Source: Letharia columbiana
Lineage: Eukaryota > Ascomycota > Lecanoromycetes > Lecanorales > Parmeliaceae
Reading direction: 5' to 3'
DNA: 64,000 nucleotides
NCBI RefSeq assembly: GCF_014066305.1
Contig: NW_023501037.1
Span: forward strand, 1,054,501-1,118,500
Shown: positions 32,905 through 44,425 of the stretch, in pieces
Layout: every line of letters begins with the position of its first letter
Numbering within the stretch: the first letter of the stretch is position 1
The notes under the pieces: model-generated
Databases searched by the model: none
What the model was told of the DNA's origin: nothing
The model's input: only the letters and a program-made list of their open reading frames with translations
Made by a program: the position numbers and the translations under genes

Positions 32905-33070
32905 ATACGCTCGAAATTTTTTTTATTAAAATATATTTCAATATTTATTATTTTTTAAAATAAAATAAAAAAATTTTTTTAGTTGTTTTTGTTTTAATTT
33001 AAGTATTAATTTATAGTTTTTATTTTTTTTATGTGTTGTTTTAATAATTTAATTTTTGTTTTTTTATGTA
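32905..33070. other. Extremely AT-rich island
   Basis: About 165 bp with almost no G or C (long A and T runs, TTTAATTTAAG-type sequence) set sharply inside DNA of roughly 50% GC. It lies in the shared promoter of COQ1 and the VMA12-like gene. There are no direct repeats at its borders by eye and no open frame of note. It could be a RIP-degraded remnant, a nuclear insertion of mitochondrial DNA, or a nucleosome-depleted promoter tract. Confidence 0.7.
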
Positions 33071-33198
33071 AATGGGACAGCGGCCCGACTTTCGCCGAGA
33101 GTCCGATTTTGGCGGAAGAATCTCCACGACCATTCACCAAATTTACCTAGATTGTTGCTCATCAACGGAAATATCATCTATTACAGTAACGATGCATA

Positions 33199-34076
33199 AT
33201 GGTCCGCCTGACTATAACGCCCGCTATCCTACGGGCGCTCGAAGAGCTCCAAGATAGAGGCCAGATTCCAGAGGCTCTTGGCGGAGCCTCTGAGCCCTCG
33301 CTTGACCAGCCTGCTACAGGCAATCCTATCACCCATGGACAAATCATCGCAGTTTCGAAGACCTTGAAGGAAATCAAGACAGATGCAACCAATGAAAAAT
33401 TCGATACCCAGGTCTCATACCATCTGGATGACCTCTTGCGAGGGTCCAAAGTCTACGTCGAACCGCCAAAGCCTAAAGCTGAGCCTGTAAATTGTACCTA
33501 TCTCCAACTCCACTATGCAGTCTCACTGATTCGCAATAGAGCTCAGAGTACAAAGCCTTAATGGCCCGTCTTCGAAGAGAAGAGGAGGATCGAGCCTACG
33601 AGCGCATGGTCAACCCTCCTCTGCGTACAGAAACTTTCTCACAACGCTTTCCCAACTCTTCCCACGCAGCGCTCTTCCCCACATCGCAGGCGGACATTGG
33701 CGAGGACGATGAAGTCTCCTATGCAGACATCAATCGACAGATGACGCTGATCATCAACATACTGATCTCCATCGTTGCGTGTAGTGTCGCTATCTGGCTA
33801 GCTGCGCGCCATTGGAGTACGCCCACCAGGCTTGGCTTGAGCATGGGCGGCAGCGGGATGATTGGTATTGCGGAAGTCGTGGTGTATGCGGGATATCTGC
33901 GGCGGATCAAGGAGGCTCGTGAGAACGGGAAGAAGGATGTAGAAGTCAAAGAAATAATTAATACTTGGATCATTGGTGGGGGAGATGAAAAGGCTGATCG
34001 TGACGAATCTATTTTGCTTGGTTCAGAGGCGTCAAAAAACGACGAATTACGAAGGAGAAAGGCTACTCCCAAATAG
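33199..34076 (+). CDS. V-ATPase assembly factor, VMA12/TMEM199 family
   Basis: Two exons, 33199-33486 and 33540-34076, with a 53 bp intron (GTAAAT ... CAATAG); 274 residues. The cytosolic N-terminal domain holds the family motif YKALMARLRREEEDRAYERM, which is created by the splice, and NPPL after it. Two hydrophobic segments follow: LIINILISIVACSVAIWLAA and MGGSGMIGIAEVVVYAGYL. The C-terminal tail is charged. Vma12 acts with Vma21 and Vma22 in the ER to assemble the V0 sector (family knowledge). Length is slightly above yeast Vma12 (215). Confidence 0.87.
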
Positions 34077-34311
34077 TACCCAAAATGAAAGGCTAGATCT
34101 AATTGATCTCGTTCGCGCCAGTTTCGGAGCAGATATGTTTACTGCCAATTGGCTTGGGCTTCAGCGATGTATTCCACAGGAGCACGATATGGATAAGGCC
34201 AAGCAGTTGAGTCTTGCAGGAATTAAAGTAATTCGATATACGATTTTGGCTGTAAGCCTCGGGTACGTTTAAGGCTAAAAATCATCATGATACACGCATA
34301 GAGCCGATTAT

Positions 34312-35486
34312 TCAGGAACACTTCACCGCAGGCACAAGGTCTCTTCCGCCTCTGCTCCTAGCACAATCCGCACCTGCTGTGAGCGCCTTGTTTTTATTCA
34401 ATTCCCATTCCTCACACGACACATCCATCTCCACCTCCCCATCCTCTGCCGCGCTCGGAATTCTTTCACTCTGCAATCGCTTCATACTAACGCTCTTGTT
34501 GCCCCTGACAAGGTACGCAATACTGTGCCTTGGGGAATCAGCCTGCGCACCTGGGGCGTAGGTAACTCGGTGCATATTGCTCCGCAGGATCCCACCGGAC
34601 CACTCAACAAGCGCATCGCCAATATTGATGATGGCGCAATTGGGTGCCGGCCGAATGTATCGCCAGGCGGCTTCGTCCGTGGGGTCACTGCCTGGCGTCA
34701 AGATTTGTAGCCCGCCCACTATGCTGCAGAGGAAGGTGATGGCGCCCAAGTCTGTATGCCGGAGTAGCGAGGTGCGGCGGTTTGAGAGAGGTTGAGGGGG
34801 GTAGCGGATCATGCGCACCAAGGTACCGGAGCTGCGCTCTTGACTTACTAAGGATGCCAGAGTCCCACGCTGTAGTCCTAACCCTGCGTCGAGAATGGAC
34901 AGGATTTGGGTGAGGATGCTATGGGCATGGCGTAGGAAACATTCGATGGTCGAGCGGTGGGATTCGATGGCGTCAGGATGCGGGAGACTAGACATGTTGC
35001 CGATGATGTCGTCCTGGGCAAGTGCGTAGAACTCGCAGCGGTCGGGTGCGCCGGTGTCCGTCTTCATTATGCCAATATCCTTCCACCTAGACAGCTATTA
35101 GTAATTCGGTCTCAACCGAGGACCTCTGCAGTTTGCCTCTCTATGCCAAGGGAGGATTCTGGATTCAATAGAGTCGAGGTCACGCACCCGGTGAATTTCC
35201 CTTTGGAAGCATCCTGTGCATATCTAGTTTTCTCCTCAATCTCAAGGTCGAAAACGTTGTTGCTCATATCGAACATCGCATCAACTTCACTTATCATGTT
35301 GTCGCCGATCTCTTCACCGCCCATTTCGAGAAGGAAGAATCCTGTTGTGCGGCATGTTTCGAATACTTCATGGGCGTATACAGAATCGCCAGAGAATAGT
35401 CTTGAAAGGGAGAACTTGGGTACGTCTGCGGTGGAAACATCTTTTGGAAAGGGGGGTAGAGCGTCGAACAATCTTTGGGAGACCAT
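34312..35486 (-). CDS. 2-oxoglutarate/Fe(II) dioxygenase (isopenicillin N synthase-like)
   Basis: Two exons, 35486-35188 and 35086-34312, intron 101 bp; 357 residues. The N-terminal DIOX_N-type region (VPKFSLSRLFSGD, FETCRTTGFFLLEMGGEE) precedes the double-stranded beta-helix. The metal site is visible: HTD in LLRHTDLGAITFL, and the distal His in SNMHRVTYAP, followed by the 2OG-binding Arg/Ser pair (RHSIAYLV). Such enzymes hydroxylate or desaturate small molecules, and fungal paralogues occur both in secondary metabolism and as orphan genes. There are no biosynthetic neighbours here, so the substrate is unknown. An extra upstream exon cannot be excluded. Confidence 0.88.
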
Positions 35487-37603
35487 GATGACAAAGGCAC
35501 CCAACTGATGGTTTTTTTGGACTTTGGACTGTGAAGGCCCGGAAAAGAGGGGGTGAGAAATAGGCCATCTAATATAATGGCAGCACACAGAATGAAAGGG
35601 CTCCGAATTGGGGCGGAATATTTCCTTTCGTATGCATGAGACCTTTGAACGGGTGATAGCACGAGGGCCAATTGGAAGGCAAGGTTGCGCTATGTCCGCT
35701 TACCACCGAGATCATGTGCATAACCCATACGTACCACTGGGAAGCCGGCCTTCACATTGGCTTAAAGAAGCATCCAGCGTTCGAAATGCAACATACACCG
35801 CTGGAAACATGCCATGTGTTCACACTCAGTCATGCACATCAATCCGGCTCTCCACACCCGCGAATATTCTTGACCCACACCTCATCAACATATCATCTCA
35901 CAGGATATGACGCAAGCTTCTGAAATACAGGCTCGGAGACAGTCAAATAAGAAACTGAACGGTATGCCTGACGAAACGAGAAGGATTCACAGGTCTAGTA
36001 TGAGCCTGGACACGCCCAACAATAAAGCCCGAGATGCTTTCGTTGGCGCAGGGCTTCGTGTAGCTGAAATCATTAAAGACAGAGAGCAGTAAACCTCAAC
36101 AGCTTCTGTGCAGAGAATTCACGGCCCGAGACCTGGCCTTCCTTCAAGGCGTCACTCGCTCCTGCAGATGAATTCAATTCGACAGGCCTGCAGCCACGGC
36201 TTCCAAACTTCCTTGTAAGCTGTTGAAGAAGCATGATATGGCGCCATTCGATGCAATCGACCAACCTTGTAGCTTTCTGAATGCTGCTCAAAACACACGC
36301 TGCTATTTAAGCCTGATAGCCAGAATGTATGGCCGAGATGATCAGTGCACTTACAGCCCAAAGGTGAAATACCCCCGCAACAGAAATAATCGGAGTTTCA
36401 GTCCTACATGGACATCTTTTAGTCGTGCAAAGAGGGCCAAGATGCTAGCAATGAGACCCCACTTCCACTTACAAGCACTCCATGGTCACGTCGGCGTTCA
36501 CCGGAGAAGAGAATATCGCTAACAGAAGGTAAGACTTTGCTCGTCTTTTTGACATACCACTGCTCGTAACGATGGGTGGCCTCGGAATGTCATTCGTACG
36601 GATGGAAGACTACCATGATCGATGGCATCGACCATGGGCTGGACAGGACGAAGGGTGAAAAGCTCGGATATTCTACCTAGCAATCACACGACCGTTCAGC
36701 TACTTGGCCACTCCAAAACCCCTGAGCCATGGTGGGGGCGTTCACGGTTCTGACGTCTCATGGCAAACCATCGAGTAACAATTACTCGATGAGATAAGCT
36801 AGCGGCACCCACGGGCAGAATAACGTCGAAACTCAATCGACGCAGGTCCAAACAAGCTGTGTTCTTCGGCAGGTGTCCTGGGTAAACACTGTCCTTATAG
36901 AATGCATTCCTGGAGGCTGACGGGTCAAATCTATCGAATATTTTCTACGAGTACCTATCTTAAAGTAGGGTAGTGGGGTGCTGGACACCCTAAAGTAAAA
37001 GTAAAGTGCCATCGCGCACGGATCTCGCTTAGCGGCTAGTTATCAAGCGCCGCATTCCGATATCCCTGTAGTCAGTAGTGTATGTTTTGCAGCGAGGGAC
37101 AAAGAAGCTTCCGGTCACGGCTCCGAAGTCATTACTCGATAATATCGCTGCGATAAGCCAAACAGATCCAACGATCGAGTAACGGAAACTTCAATATGTC
37201 TAGTCTCACCCTTATAAACCCAACAGGGTCTCTGGGATCCGTCTCTCCCGGGGCAGATCGGAGACTCCCACAGGGAGCGGTGGAGTTGCATGAAACGATA
37301 AGAAGGGTCGAGGTACCCCATAAAGAGCAATTGTCGTTCCTGCATATTCACTCCAATACCTTTGTGCACCTGAGGTACTGCTGCTCTCTCCATGCTTACT
37401 CAGATTCATGCATGAATCTTTTCCCGCTGTTCATTCTACAACATTATCTAGTTGATAAGCTTTGTCCTCCTCTCCACCATTTCATGTTACACTGAAAGGA
37501 CAACCAGACTGTCTGTACCTCCAAGTCTAAGATAGATTGAGGCACTACGGCCCTCGTCGAAGGAACCATAAGCTCTCTCTTGGCTACATATCATACCGCA
37601 ATC
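35487..37603. other. 2.1 kb gene-poor stretch
   Basis: No gene is supported. The right half contains the inverted-repeat region described separately (36769-37183) and a TAGGGTAGTGGGG...ACACCCTA-type inverted motif at about 36966-36994. The last 400 bp should include the allantoinase promoter. Confidence 0.5.
36769..37183. repeat. Inverted-repeat region, possible MITE remnant
   Basis: A perfect 10 bp palindrome arm pair CATCGAGTAA/TTACTCGATG with a 3 bp loop lies at 36769-36791. GATAAGCTAGCGGCA (36793-36807) is matched in inverted, imperfect form by TAGCGGCTAGTTATC (37030-37044), giving an element of about 250 bp with 15 bp ends. ATTACTCGAT (37131-37140) and ATCGAGTAAC (37174-37183) recur to the right. 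No transposase is encoded. A short non-autonomous DNA element is one explanation. Confidence 0.4.
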
Positions 37604-39115
37604 ATGTCAACAGCACAGCATCCTCCAATAACTGTCCTCACCTCCTCTCGAGCCATTGTGTCAGGCGAAATGACTGCTGCCACAATAGTTGTCTCTCTCA
37701 GCACTGGCAAAATTACCTCAGTCTTCCACTCGGTACTTCCACCTTCAAGCTTCCCTGCTGAAACACCTTACACCGACTATTCTCCCCATGTTCTGCTGCC
37801 CGGACTCGTCGACGCGCATGTTCATCTCAACGAGCCTGGACGGACAGAATGGGAGGGATTCTGGACAGGCACTCAGGCCGCTGCATCTGGAGGAGTCACC
37901 ACGGTCATCGATATGCCGTTGAACGCCATACCACCGACAACAACTGTACACGGGCTGAGAGAGAAAGTGAAAGCTGCCGAAGGACAATGCTGGGTCGATG
38001 TCGGCTTCTATGGCGGCATCATCCCAGGCAACGTTCAAGAGTTGAAACCTCTGATCCAGTACGGTGTGAGAGGTTTCAAGGGTTTCCTGATCGATAGCGG
38101 AGTTGAAGAATTCCCAGCTGTCTCGTCGACTGATATTGCCGAAGCCATGGCAGAATTGGCAGACGAGCCCACAACGTTGATGTTCCATGCCGAGATGATT
38201 CCTCCAATCGCAGATTCGGTGGGCGACAACGTTCAATGGTCATTACCACCACTGGCACCAATCGGTCCTCTGAATGAATACAAGACGTTCCTTGCCTCGC
38301 GCCCAACCTCATTCGAAACTTACGCCATTTCCGAAATTCTCTCTCTTGCACTTCTTGCCCCAAACCTCCCTCTCCACATTGTCCATCTCTCGGCTATCGA
38401 AGCCATCCCGCTGCTCCGCGAAGCCCGAACAGCCGGTATCAAAATCACAGCAGAAACATGCTTCCATTACCTGACTCTAGCATCGGAGAAGATACAGGAC
38501 GGTGACACAAGACACAAATGCTGTCCACCCATACGCACGCAATCAAACCAAGATGGGCTATGGGATGAACTCCTTTGGGAAGACGACGGTGTAATCAAGA
38601 CCATAGTATCAGACCACTCACCATGCACACCTGAGCTCAAGCTCCTTCCACCTTCCATTGCTGGCAATCAGCTACCGACACCACCCTCGGAAGATGACAA
38701 AGAAATGGGCAATTTTTTCTCGGCATGGGGCGGCGTCTCGTCCGTTGGTCTTGGGCTCCCCCTCCTTTGGACTTCTGCCTATCAGAACAATCGCAAGATC
38801 GCACCAGAGGACATAGCACGCTGGTGCTGCGCCAACACAGCTTTGCAAGTAGGGCTCGAGAAGAGCAAGGGGCAACTGGCTGTGGGATTCGATGGCGACG
38901 TTTGTGTTTTTGATGATGAAGCGGAATGGGTCGTTGGTGAGGGTGGCGAGGGCATGTTGTGGCGGAATAAGGTGAGTGCGTACGCTGGGAAGAACATGAA
39001 AGGGTGTGTAAAGGAGACATGGGTAAGAGGGCGGAAAGTATATGAAAGAGGAAGAGGGTTCGTGGAGAGGAAGCCCGGAGGTAAGCTGTTGTTGGAGAAA
39101 AGGGTCAAAGCTTAG
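37604..39115 (+). CDS. DAL1: Allantoinase
   Basis: Single exon; 503 residues from ATG 37604. The frame is open 8 codons upstream but without ATG. It is a cyclic amidohydrolase with all metal ligands visible: DAHVHLNEPG (two His), the carboxylated Lys in GVRGFKGFL, His in LMFHAE, His in PLHIVHLSA, and Asp in VSDHSPC. The FHYLTLASEKI and KCCPPIR segments are typical of allantoinase rather than dihydropyrimidinase. It hydrolyses allantoin to allantoate in purine catabolism (family knowledge). No other allantoin pathway gene is adjacent. Expression would be expected under nitrogen limitation; I did not identify specific GATA sites. Confidence 0.95.
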   Translation: MSTAQHPPITVLTSSRAIVSGEMTAATIVVSLSTGKITSVFHSVLPPSSFPAETPYTDYSPHVLLPGLVDAHVHLNEPGRTEWEGFWTGTQAAASGGVTTVIDMPLNAIPPTTTVHGLREKVKAAEGQCWVDVGFYGGIIPGNVQELKPLIQYGVRGFKGFLIDSGVEEFPAVSSTDIAEAMAELADEPTTLMFHAEMIPPIADSVGDNVQWSLPPLAPIGPLNEYKTFLASRPTSFETYAISEILSLALLAPNLPLHIVHLSAIEAIPLLREARTAGIKITAETCFHYLTLASEKIQDGDTRHKCCPPIRTQSNQDGLWDELLWEDDGVIKTIVSDHSPCTPELKLLPPSIAGNQLPTPPSEDDKEMGNFFSAWGGVSSVGLGLPLLWTSAYQNNRKIAPEDIARWCCANTALQVGLEKSKGQLAVGFDGDVCVFDDEAEWVVGEGGEGMLWRNKVSAYAGKNMKGCVKETWVRGRKVYERGRGFVERKPGGKLLLEKRVKA

Positions 39116-39718
39116 GCGTCGGCGAGTCACAGATGGTTCAAGACTCTGGCTTAACAAACCAAATCTCCAGGAAGCTTGAGGAGCGCTGCATTTGGACCTT
39201 AGGAGCGGCAAAAGCGTGAATATTTGATCTTCGAGCGATTTCGATCCCACATCTTCGGGGTTTTGTCTCTTCATCTGGGTACAAGTAGTGCCGGCATTTA
39301 CAAAAGAGCATTGTCATGTGAGATTTTTTAAGCTATGTCTTCTGCTGTTCTTCCAACTCTGCAATAATGGAGGTAGCATATAATGCTAGATGCTCTCGGA
39401 CAAATTGGGAAAGAAGTACCTTTTGGTGATACCACGGGTCAAAAGTTCCCATGCCTTTGAGCGACTATGACGACAAGTCTCAATAGCGAATGACCTCTTC
39501 CTGCTATCTGCTGACGCTCAAAAAGACCAGATGCTAGACCATGCTGCAGTCAGCGACATAATATCCGAATCATTCCGTGCAAAGCGGCCCACACATCTAT
39601 CCTATCATAGGAGGGTTCAGGCCGCGGTCATTGGTCCTTGCAAAATCTATGCAACCAGCTCTCTGGCCCCCGAAATGGTTCTTTGCTTGGTAACCTGCGT
39701 AGCGATCGTTTTCCGGCC
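39116..39718. other. Intergenic between convergent genes
   Basis: About 600 bp of 3' flanks between allantoinase and the F-box-like gene; nothing recognised. Confidence 0.45.
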
Positions 39719-40656
39719 TCAGGTGACCTGGACAGAAGTTTAGCCGATGACGCTTGGTGAGGTAGTCTTAAGTCCATCCGGTGACTTACCTGGGAACAAG
39801 CCTGATGCTGTTGCCGAACGGTCTTCAAGTATCGATTGAGATCCACCTTTGCTGCGCGCTCCTGTGCCGAAAGGCTTGTCTGACGGCAGATATCTCGGAG
39901 AGGACAATGCACGGTCGCTGACTCCTTTCCTAAGAAAACCGCACATTCAACTGTCTCTGGCAGTCTGGCCAATGCTGTTAGACAGTCACGCTTCTCTTCC
40001 CAGTCTCCATGCTCAATCGGATCATGCCATAATAGCTTCAGTGTCCGCAGGTTTGGCGCCCGGAGTAATGTTTCGCAGATGAAATTTAACAACTTGCAGT
40101 TGACCTCGAGACGAATACGGTCCTCTGATGTCCAGACAGATGTCTTATTGACAGTATGGAACATAACACCCACGGAGATATTCTGAATGAATCGAAATTC
40201 TGGTTGACTGCGAAATGCTCGCAAAGATGCATAACTAGCAGTCTCTGGATCTATTCTGGCTTTCAAAGAATTGAAACTGATGTGCCATGTGGTATCTCTA
40301 TAGAGAATATCCCGCGCTTCGAAATAGACTTGACGACTGACAGTCAGAATCTTAGTGTGACATTTCCTCAGGCAGTAAACATTGCAATTCTTGTCGTCTT
40401 GGACAAGATGGTATATAGGTAATAAAGTGTTGTGTTCGGCAAGGTTGGAGGTGAAATAGTGACAGTAGATTTCTCGTCGTAATTCGAGGGGTAGCGAAAG
40501 TAGGCAGGATTGGCCTGTCTCTTCATGGTATGTTTGTACAGTCGATGACATTCCGTGTCGAATTTTGGCAGGAGAGTCTTTGGTGATCAAGGCACTCACG
40601 GAACAGTGCCCTGTAACATAAGGCTCAGCTCCTGGCTGAGAGCGTTCCGTACCCAT
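39719..40656 (-). CDS. F-box-like fungal protein of unknown function
   Basis: Starts at ATG 40656. The N-terminal part has an F-box-like helix (CLLSLPLELRREIYCHYF) followed by a pattern common in fungal uncharacterised proteins: LPIYHLVQDDKN, then LTVSRQVYFEARDILYRDTT. A middle LRTLKLLWHDPIEHGD segment follows. The 3' end is ambiguous. Either the frame runs unspliced to 39628 (342 residues), or a 62 bp intron (39728-39789, donor GTAAGT, CTAAAC branch, acceptor GTCCAG) is removed and the protein ends two codons later, at 39719 (291 residues). I prefer the spliced form because the splice signals are strong and the unspliced tail is compositionally random. No substrate or role can be given. Confidence 0.65.
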
Positions 40657-40910
40657 GGTGTATTTGCACAATCCGTATGTCTTTAAGAGACTTGCGTGTC
40701 ACCGCCGTGTCTACTTATATTTACAGCCGAGGAGCGGCCTTTTCTTTATCCCCGCCCGAAGTTCAGCCAGTAGGGTCTCGCTAAGCCTCCAATCAACACC
40801 CCCTGACCCCCTCGTTCTCATGCTCAGTTTTCAATTGAAAATCTCTTCACTTTAACTACCCGGATCATCAACACTACGACTCTCCAACACAGTAAACATC
40901 GAAAGTGGAA

Positions 40911-43728
40911 ATGGTCAGTTTAAGAGCTTCTCGATCGCGCGTTGACATGGGTCAGCAGTCATCTCAGCCTCAATTTCCACCGGCAGAAGCGTCTGCTATG
41001 AAGGACCAAAGGAAGAGCAAGGGCAAGAGGGGCAAGTCAAGGAAGGGCAAAAGAAAGAGCGCTGAGATGGAAAGAACCATTGATCAAGAGGAAGAAAGCG
41101 CACTTGCTTTGATGCATATGAGGGAGGCTCCGATTCATGATAGAATGGGCCCGTACTACGATGACAAGCAAGCAGCTTCAGCGCAGCTCATGGCCGAAAG
41201 TTCCCCATTTCGCCCTTCTACAGATCCCTACCTTGATGATGCAGAGCCTGTACGGAAATCCAAGAGTCGCGAGACAAACAATAAGCGGCGCATAAAGAAG
41301 CGAGGTCGGACTGATGTCTTCGAAGTTGCTGGCAATGAGGAGCGCTTCAAAGAAGCGGAGCAGTACCCGGACCTCCTATCCACCCCCCCAAGGCAGATTG
41401 ACCGCTCCTTACCATCACCATATCGTCCGAACATCCCTCCGGCGAATGTCCTTGATGAAGTTCCTACTGACGACGATGATGTCGCTGCATATGAGGAATA
41501 CGCAAAGGACACCGCAAGTGCTGATCCGCCTGGTATCCCAGACCTTGATATGTTCAGCTTCTCGCAACAGCCACCGAACGCTTTTGACCAAGACAAGGTT
41601 GGAGAAGGCATGCATGCAACCTGTCACCTACCTACAAGTATGTATGCCTTGCCTCAGACCGCTGAGAAGCAAAAAAAAAAGAAGCGCAAGAGGCGCACGG
41701 ACGATGAGGAAGATAACCAGCAAATTTTTGCGCAAGGACAAGGTCAGCATATCCCACATTTTGATTTCGAAGTATTCAATGGCTTTCTCGAAATTGGAAA
41801 TGAGCTCCGCTAATCTGTTGCACGAACATGAAGGCGATAACATGCCCATTGATCCTCAATTACACAGCATAAATGTTCATCCACCTTCGGCCGACTTGAG
41901 CAATTCTAACGACGAAGATCTCAACAACTCGCAGAAGAATGGGGGAGATTCTGGCAAGCATGACTCTTCGCGATCACGCAAACGTAGACGACTGGAAGAG
42001 CTGCAAGGCGCTAACACTACCGATCTACCGTACATGAGTCCTTATGCATTCCAACAAGACCAAGTAGACAGTCAAGACCAGATCCTGCCTGGATTTGAAG
42101 ATATGCAAAGACAATTATCGCCTGTGCTCGGCTCCCCTTTCCCGGATAGTGCTGCTGACGGAGATCCTGATTACTCAGACGATGGAGTGCAAGCCAAGAA
42201 GAGCGCTCATCGCAAGAAAAAGGGCGAAACGAAAAGAGCTAGACTCAAGAAGGAGCGTGAAGGTAGCCGAAAAGGCGATGAGGTTGAGCGCCCAGTGAAA
42301 GACAAAGCGGAGAACGGTGGCGCGTTTTCAGCTGCGGAGGGCTTAAAGTTGGATGCCTTTCGTGACAATCATTGCGAAGCCAACGACATGACCACTTGGC
42401 AATTCAATAACTTGATTCAAACTCCAATGCGAGGGAATGCTCAAGTCACAGCGCTCTTCAACGAGATCCATGACATCCTGGCCTATCGTCCCCGGATGTC
42501 CGTTCAGAAATTCTGTAGACGTCGATTCCATAACTTCTCACGCGGGGCGTGGAATGCAGAAGATGATGAGATGCTAAAGCAAGCGGTTGCAGAGAAAGGT
42601 AAAGCATGGAAGGTGGTTGGCGATTCGTTGGGCCGCATGCCCGAAGACTGCCGGGATCGATGGCGAAACTACCTCGTCAACTCGGAACACCGCAACCGAG
42701 AGCAATGGACAGATGCGGAAGTTGTGAACCTGTGCACAGCAATACTTGAATGTATGCAGCTTATGAGAGAGGACCGGATGCGCGCCAGAAAGGGGGTGGG
42801 AGATGGGCCTGAGTCTGGGACCGAATCGGATCAAGAGGTTGAAGACATGAAACACATCAATTGGCAGTCTGTCAGCGATCGTATGGGCGAACATGGTGGG
42901 GGAAGATCAAGGTTACAATGCAGCTTCAAGTGGGGTCAGCTGAAGAAGCGGGAGCAAGCAGACTACCTGAAAGCCATCAAGGAATCACGAGAGATCGAAA
43001 AGAAGAAGTCTACACCAGGAAAGAATCCTTGGAGGATGATATTGGCTTCCAAGAAGGTTGTCAACATGAAGCTTGGAGATATACATGCTTTCCTGCAGGC
43101 AGTTTTGGATAGTGATGTTCCTGAAGAGGGAAACATTCCATGGAAATCCCTTGGAGATGACGAGTTCCGAGCCACATGGACTTCCACTGATAAGAAAGCT
43201 GCGTGGTCAAGACTCAAGGAGCAAGTACCGGGATCTGAATCAATGGATTACCGCAGCGTAGCGAACGAAATGCTTTCCCGGGTAATGAACGGAGGCGCGG
43301 CTGCACTCAATGAGAGATGGGACCCTCAATTGCATGGAGATGTGAGCGTGAAGGCTAGGAAGAAGAGGAAAACTAGCAAGAAAAAGGACAAGGGAAAGGG
43401 GAGGGAAGAGATTGAGCCAACGAATCGCTATCTGCAGAGGAGCAACGAATTCGTTTACAACAGCGATGACGTGGACGGAGATGCTGGAGAGCGGACAGGG
43501 CTGGGTGGTTTCGAGCCGCAGGGCTATAATCGTTACAACGGCCTACCGATGGCTGAATGTGAGGATAGCGGGTTGAATTCGAGTGATAGGGCTGGGTGGA
43601 TTACTGCTAACGACAAGGACGATATTTTCAACGATCGAAGGAACGTAGATGGGAATCTACCCATGGCAGATGGAGACGTGAGCCCAGAACTCGCAGGCCG
43701 AGTGCAAATGCTCAACGCCTACGCCTAA
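40911..43728 (+). CDS. Reb1-like Myb/SANT DNA-binding protein
   Basis: Two exons, 40911-41742 and 41834-43728, intron 91 bp; 908 residues. Starts are possible at 40911 or 40947 (MGQQSSQ). The first 400 residues are charged and low-complexity with basic clusters (KGKRGKSRKGKRKS; a ten-A run encodes part of KQKKKKRKRR). The C-terminal half holds the DNA-binding region: RMSVQKFCRRRFHNFSRGAW, a SANT repeat (AWNAEDDEMLKQAVAEKGKA ... DCRDRWRNYLV) and a second, longer repeat (REQWTDAEVVNLCTAIL ... RSRLQCSFKWGQLKK). The order matches Reb1/TTF-1 proteins, which terminate Pol I transcription and act as general regulatory factors (family knowledge). The same role here is inferred. The intron is set by frame and by the weak donor GTCAGC. 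Confidence 0.82.
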
Positions 43729-44085
43729 GGTTATTTTCAAAAGTGGAGGAACAGCTTCGTTAAGTCTGTCTGATGGTTATGGAGGCCATTGCTCAGTGAA
43801 CATGCTCGAATACGTATCCCGTCAGCTTGAATATCAGAAAAGAAGCTCAACAGCAGAAACAGATTCTAGTTCAGGATCAGTTGGAATGCTTTCACAGGGC
43901 AAGAATCAGATATTTCTGAGCGATCTAAAACATCTCGCAAAGCCTTCATAGAGCCATCGTTTCCCGCCGACCATCCACGCATGAGCCCCTCGCGAGCACG
44001 TAACAATATCATACCCGTAGTGGGTATCCCTGAAGCCCGCCCGCCCGCCCACGCCGTCCGCGAGCCCTCGTCCATCACGCACGCC
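43729..44085. other. Intergenic, nothing recognised
   Basis: About 360 bp of convergent 3' flanks between the Reb1-like gene and the small conserved gene. Confidence 0.4.
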
Positions 44086-44425
44086 TCAATTCGAAAACTT
44101 GGCGGGCATCTTCTTCCTATCGCGCCACGCACACACCGAGGATCAGCACGGCAACGACGACGACGACGACGACCGCCGTCCTCCGCGCGGACGACCGAGT
44201 CCCCGGCGGGGGAACACGAACTCACCCGGTGACCTTCTCCACCATCTTCCGGACGAAGTCGGTGATCTTCTCGTTCATGGCGCGGTTCCGGTTCGGGTCC
44301 GCGAAGCGCTCCCCGCCGAACTTCTTCTCCGCGGCGTCGAGGCCCTTGTCCAGGTAGTCGCGGTCGTCGGCGACGCCGGCACCGCCGGTGCTGGGTGCGG
44401 GTGCGGGTGCGGATGCGGGATCCAT
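44086..44425 (-). CDS. Small conserved fungal protein (76 aa)
   Basis: Two exons, 44425-44226 and 44116-44086, intron 109 bp (donor GTGAGT, acceptor GCGATAG). The product starts MDPASAPAPAPS and continues DYLDKGLDAAEKKFGGERF, then NEKITDFVRKMVEKVTG and, after splicing, KKMPAKFSN. The spliced end restores the conserved GKKxPxKFSN tail of this common fungal family; unspliced, the protein ends at KVTG. It is a short, amphipathic, mostly helical and highly charged protein without known function. The intron is GC-rich and includes a GAC/GTC trinucleotide run (about 44155-44172). Confidence 0.78.

Noticed and set aside
35087..35187. 101 bp intron of the 2OG oxygenase as another ILE
   Set aside because: No shared blocks or TGCTGACTCC signature; just a somewhat long ordinary intron.
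41669..41682. A-run in the Reb1-like gene as a frameshift site
   Set aside because: The frame change downstream is explained by the 41743-41833 intron; the lysine-rich reading across the A-run is consistent.
44155..44172. GAC trinucleotide run as a regulatory feature
   Set aside because: A simple microsatellite inside an intron; nothing else supports a function.
44026..44225. Long reverse frame overlapping the small 76-aa gene
   Set aside because: GC-rich, arginine-repeat composition (RRRRRR) typical of a shadow over a GAC repeat; the spliced conserved protein explains the region better.
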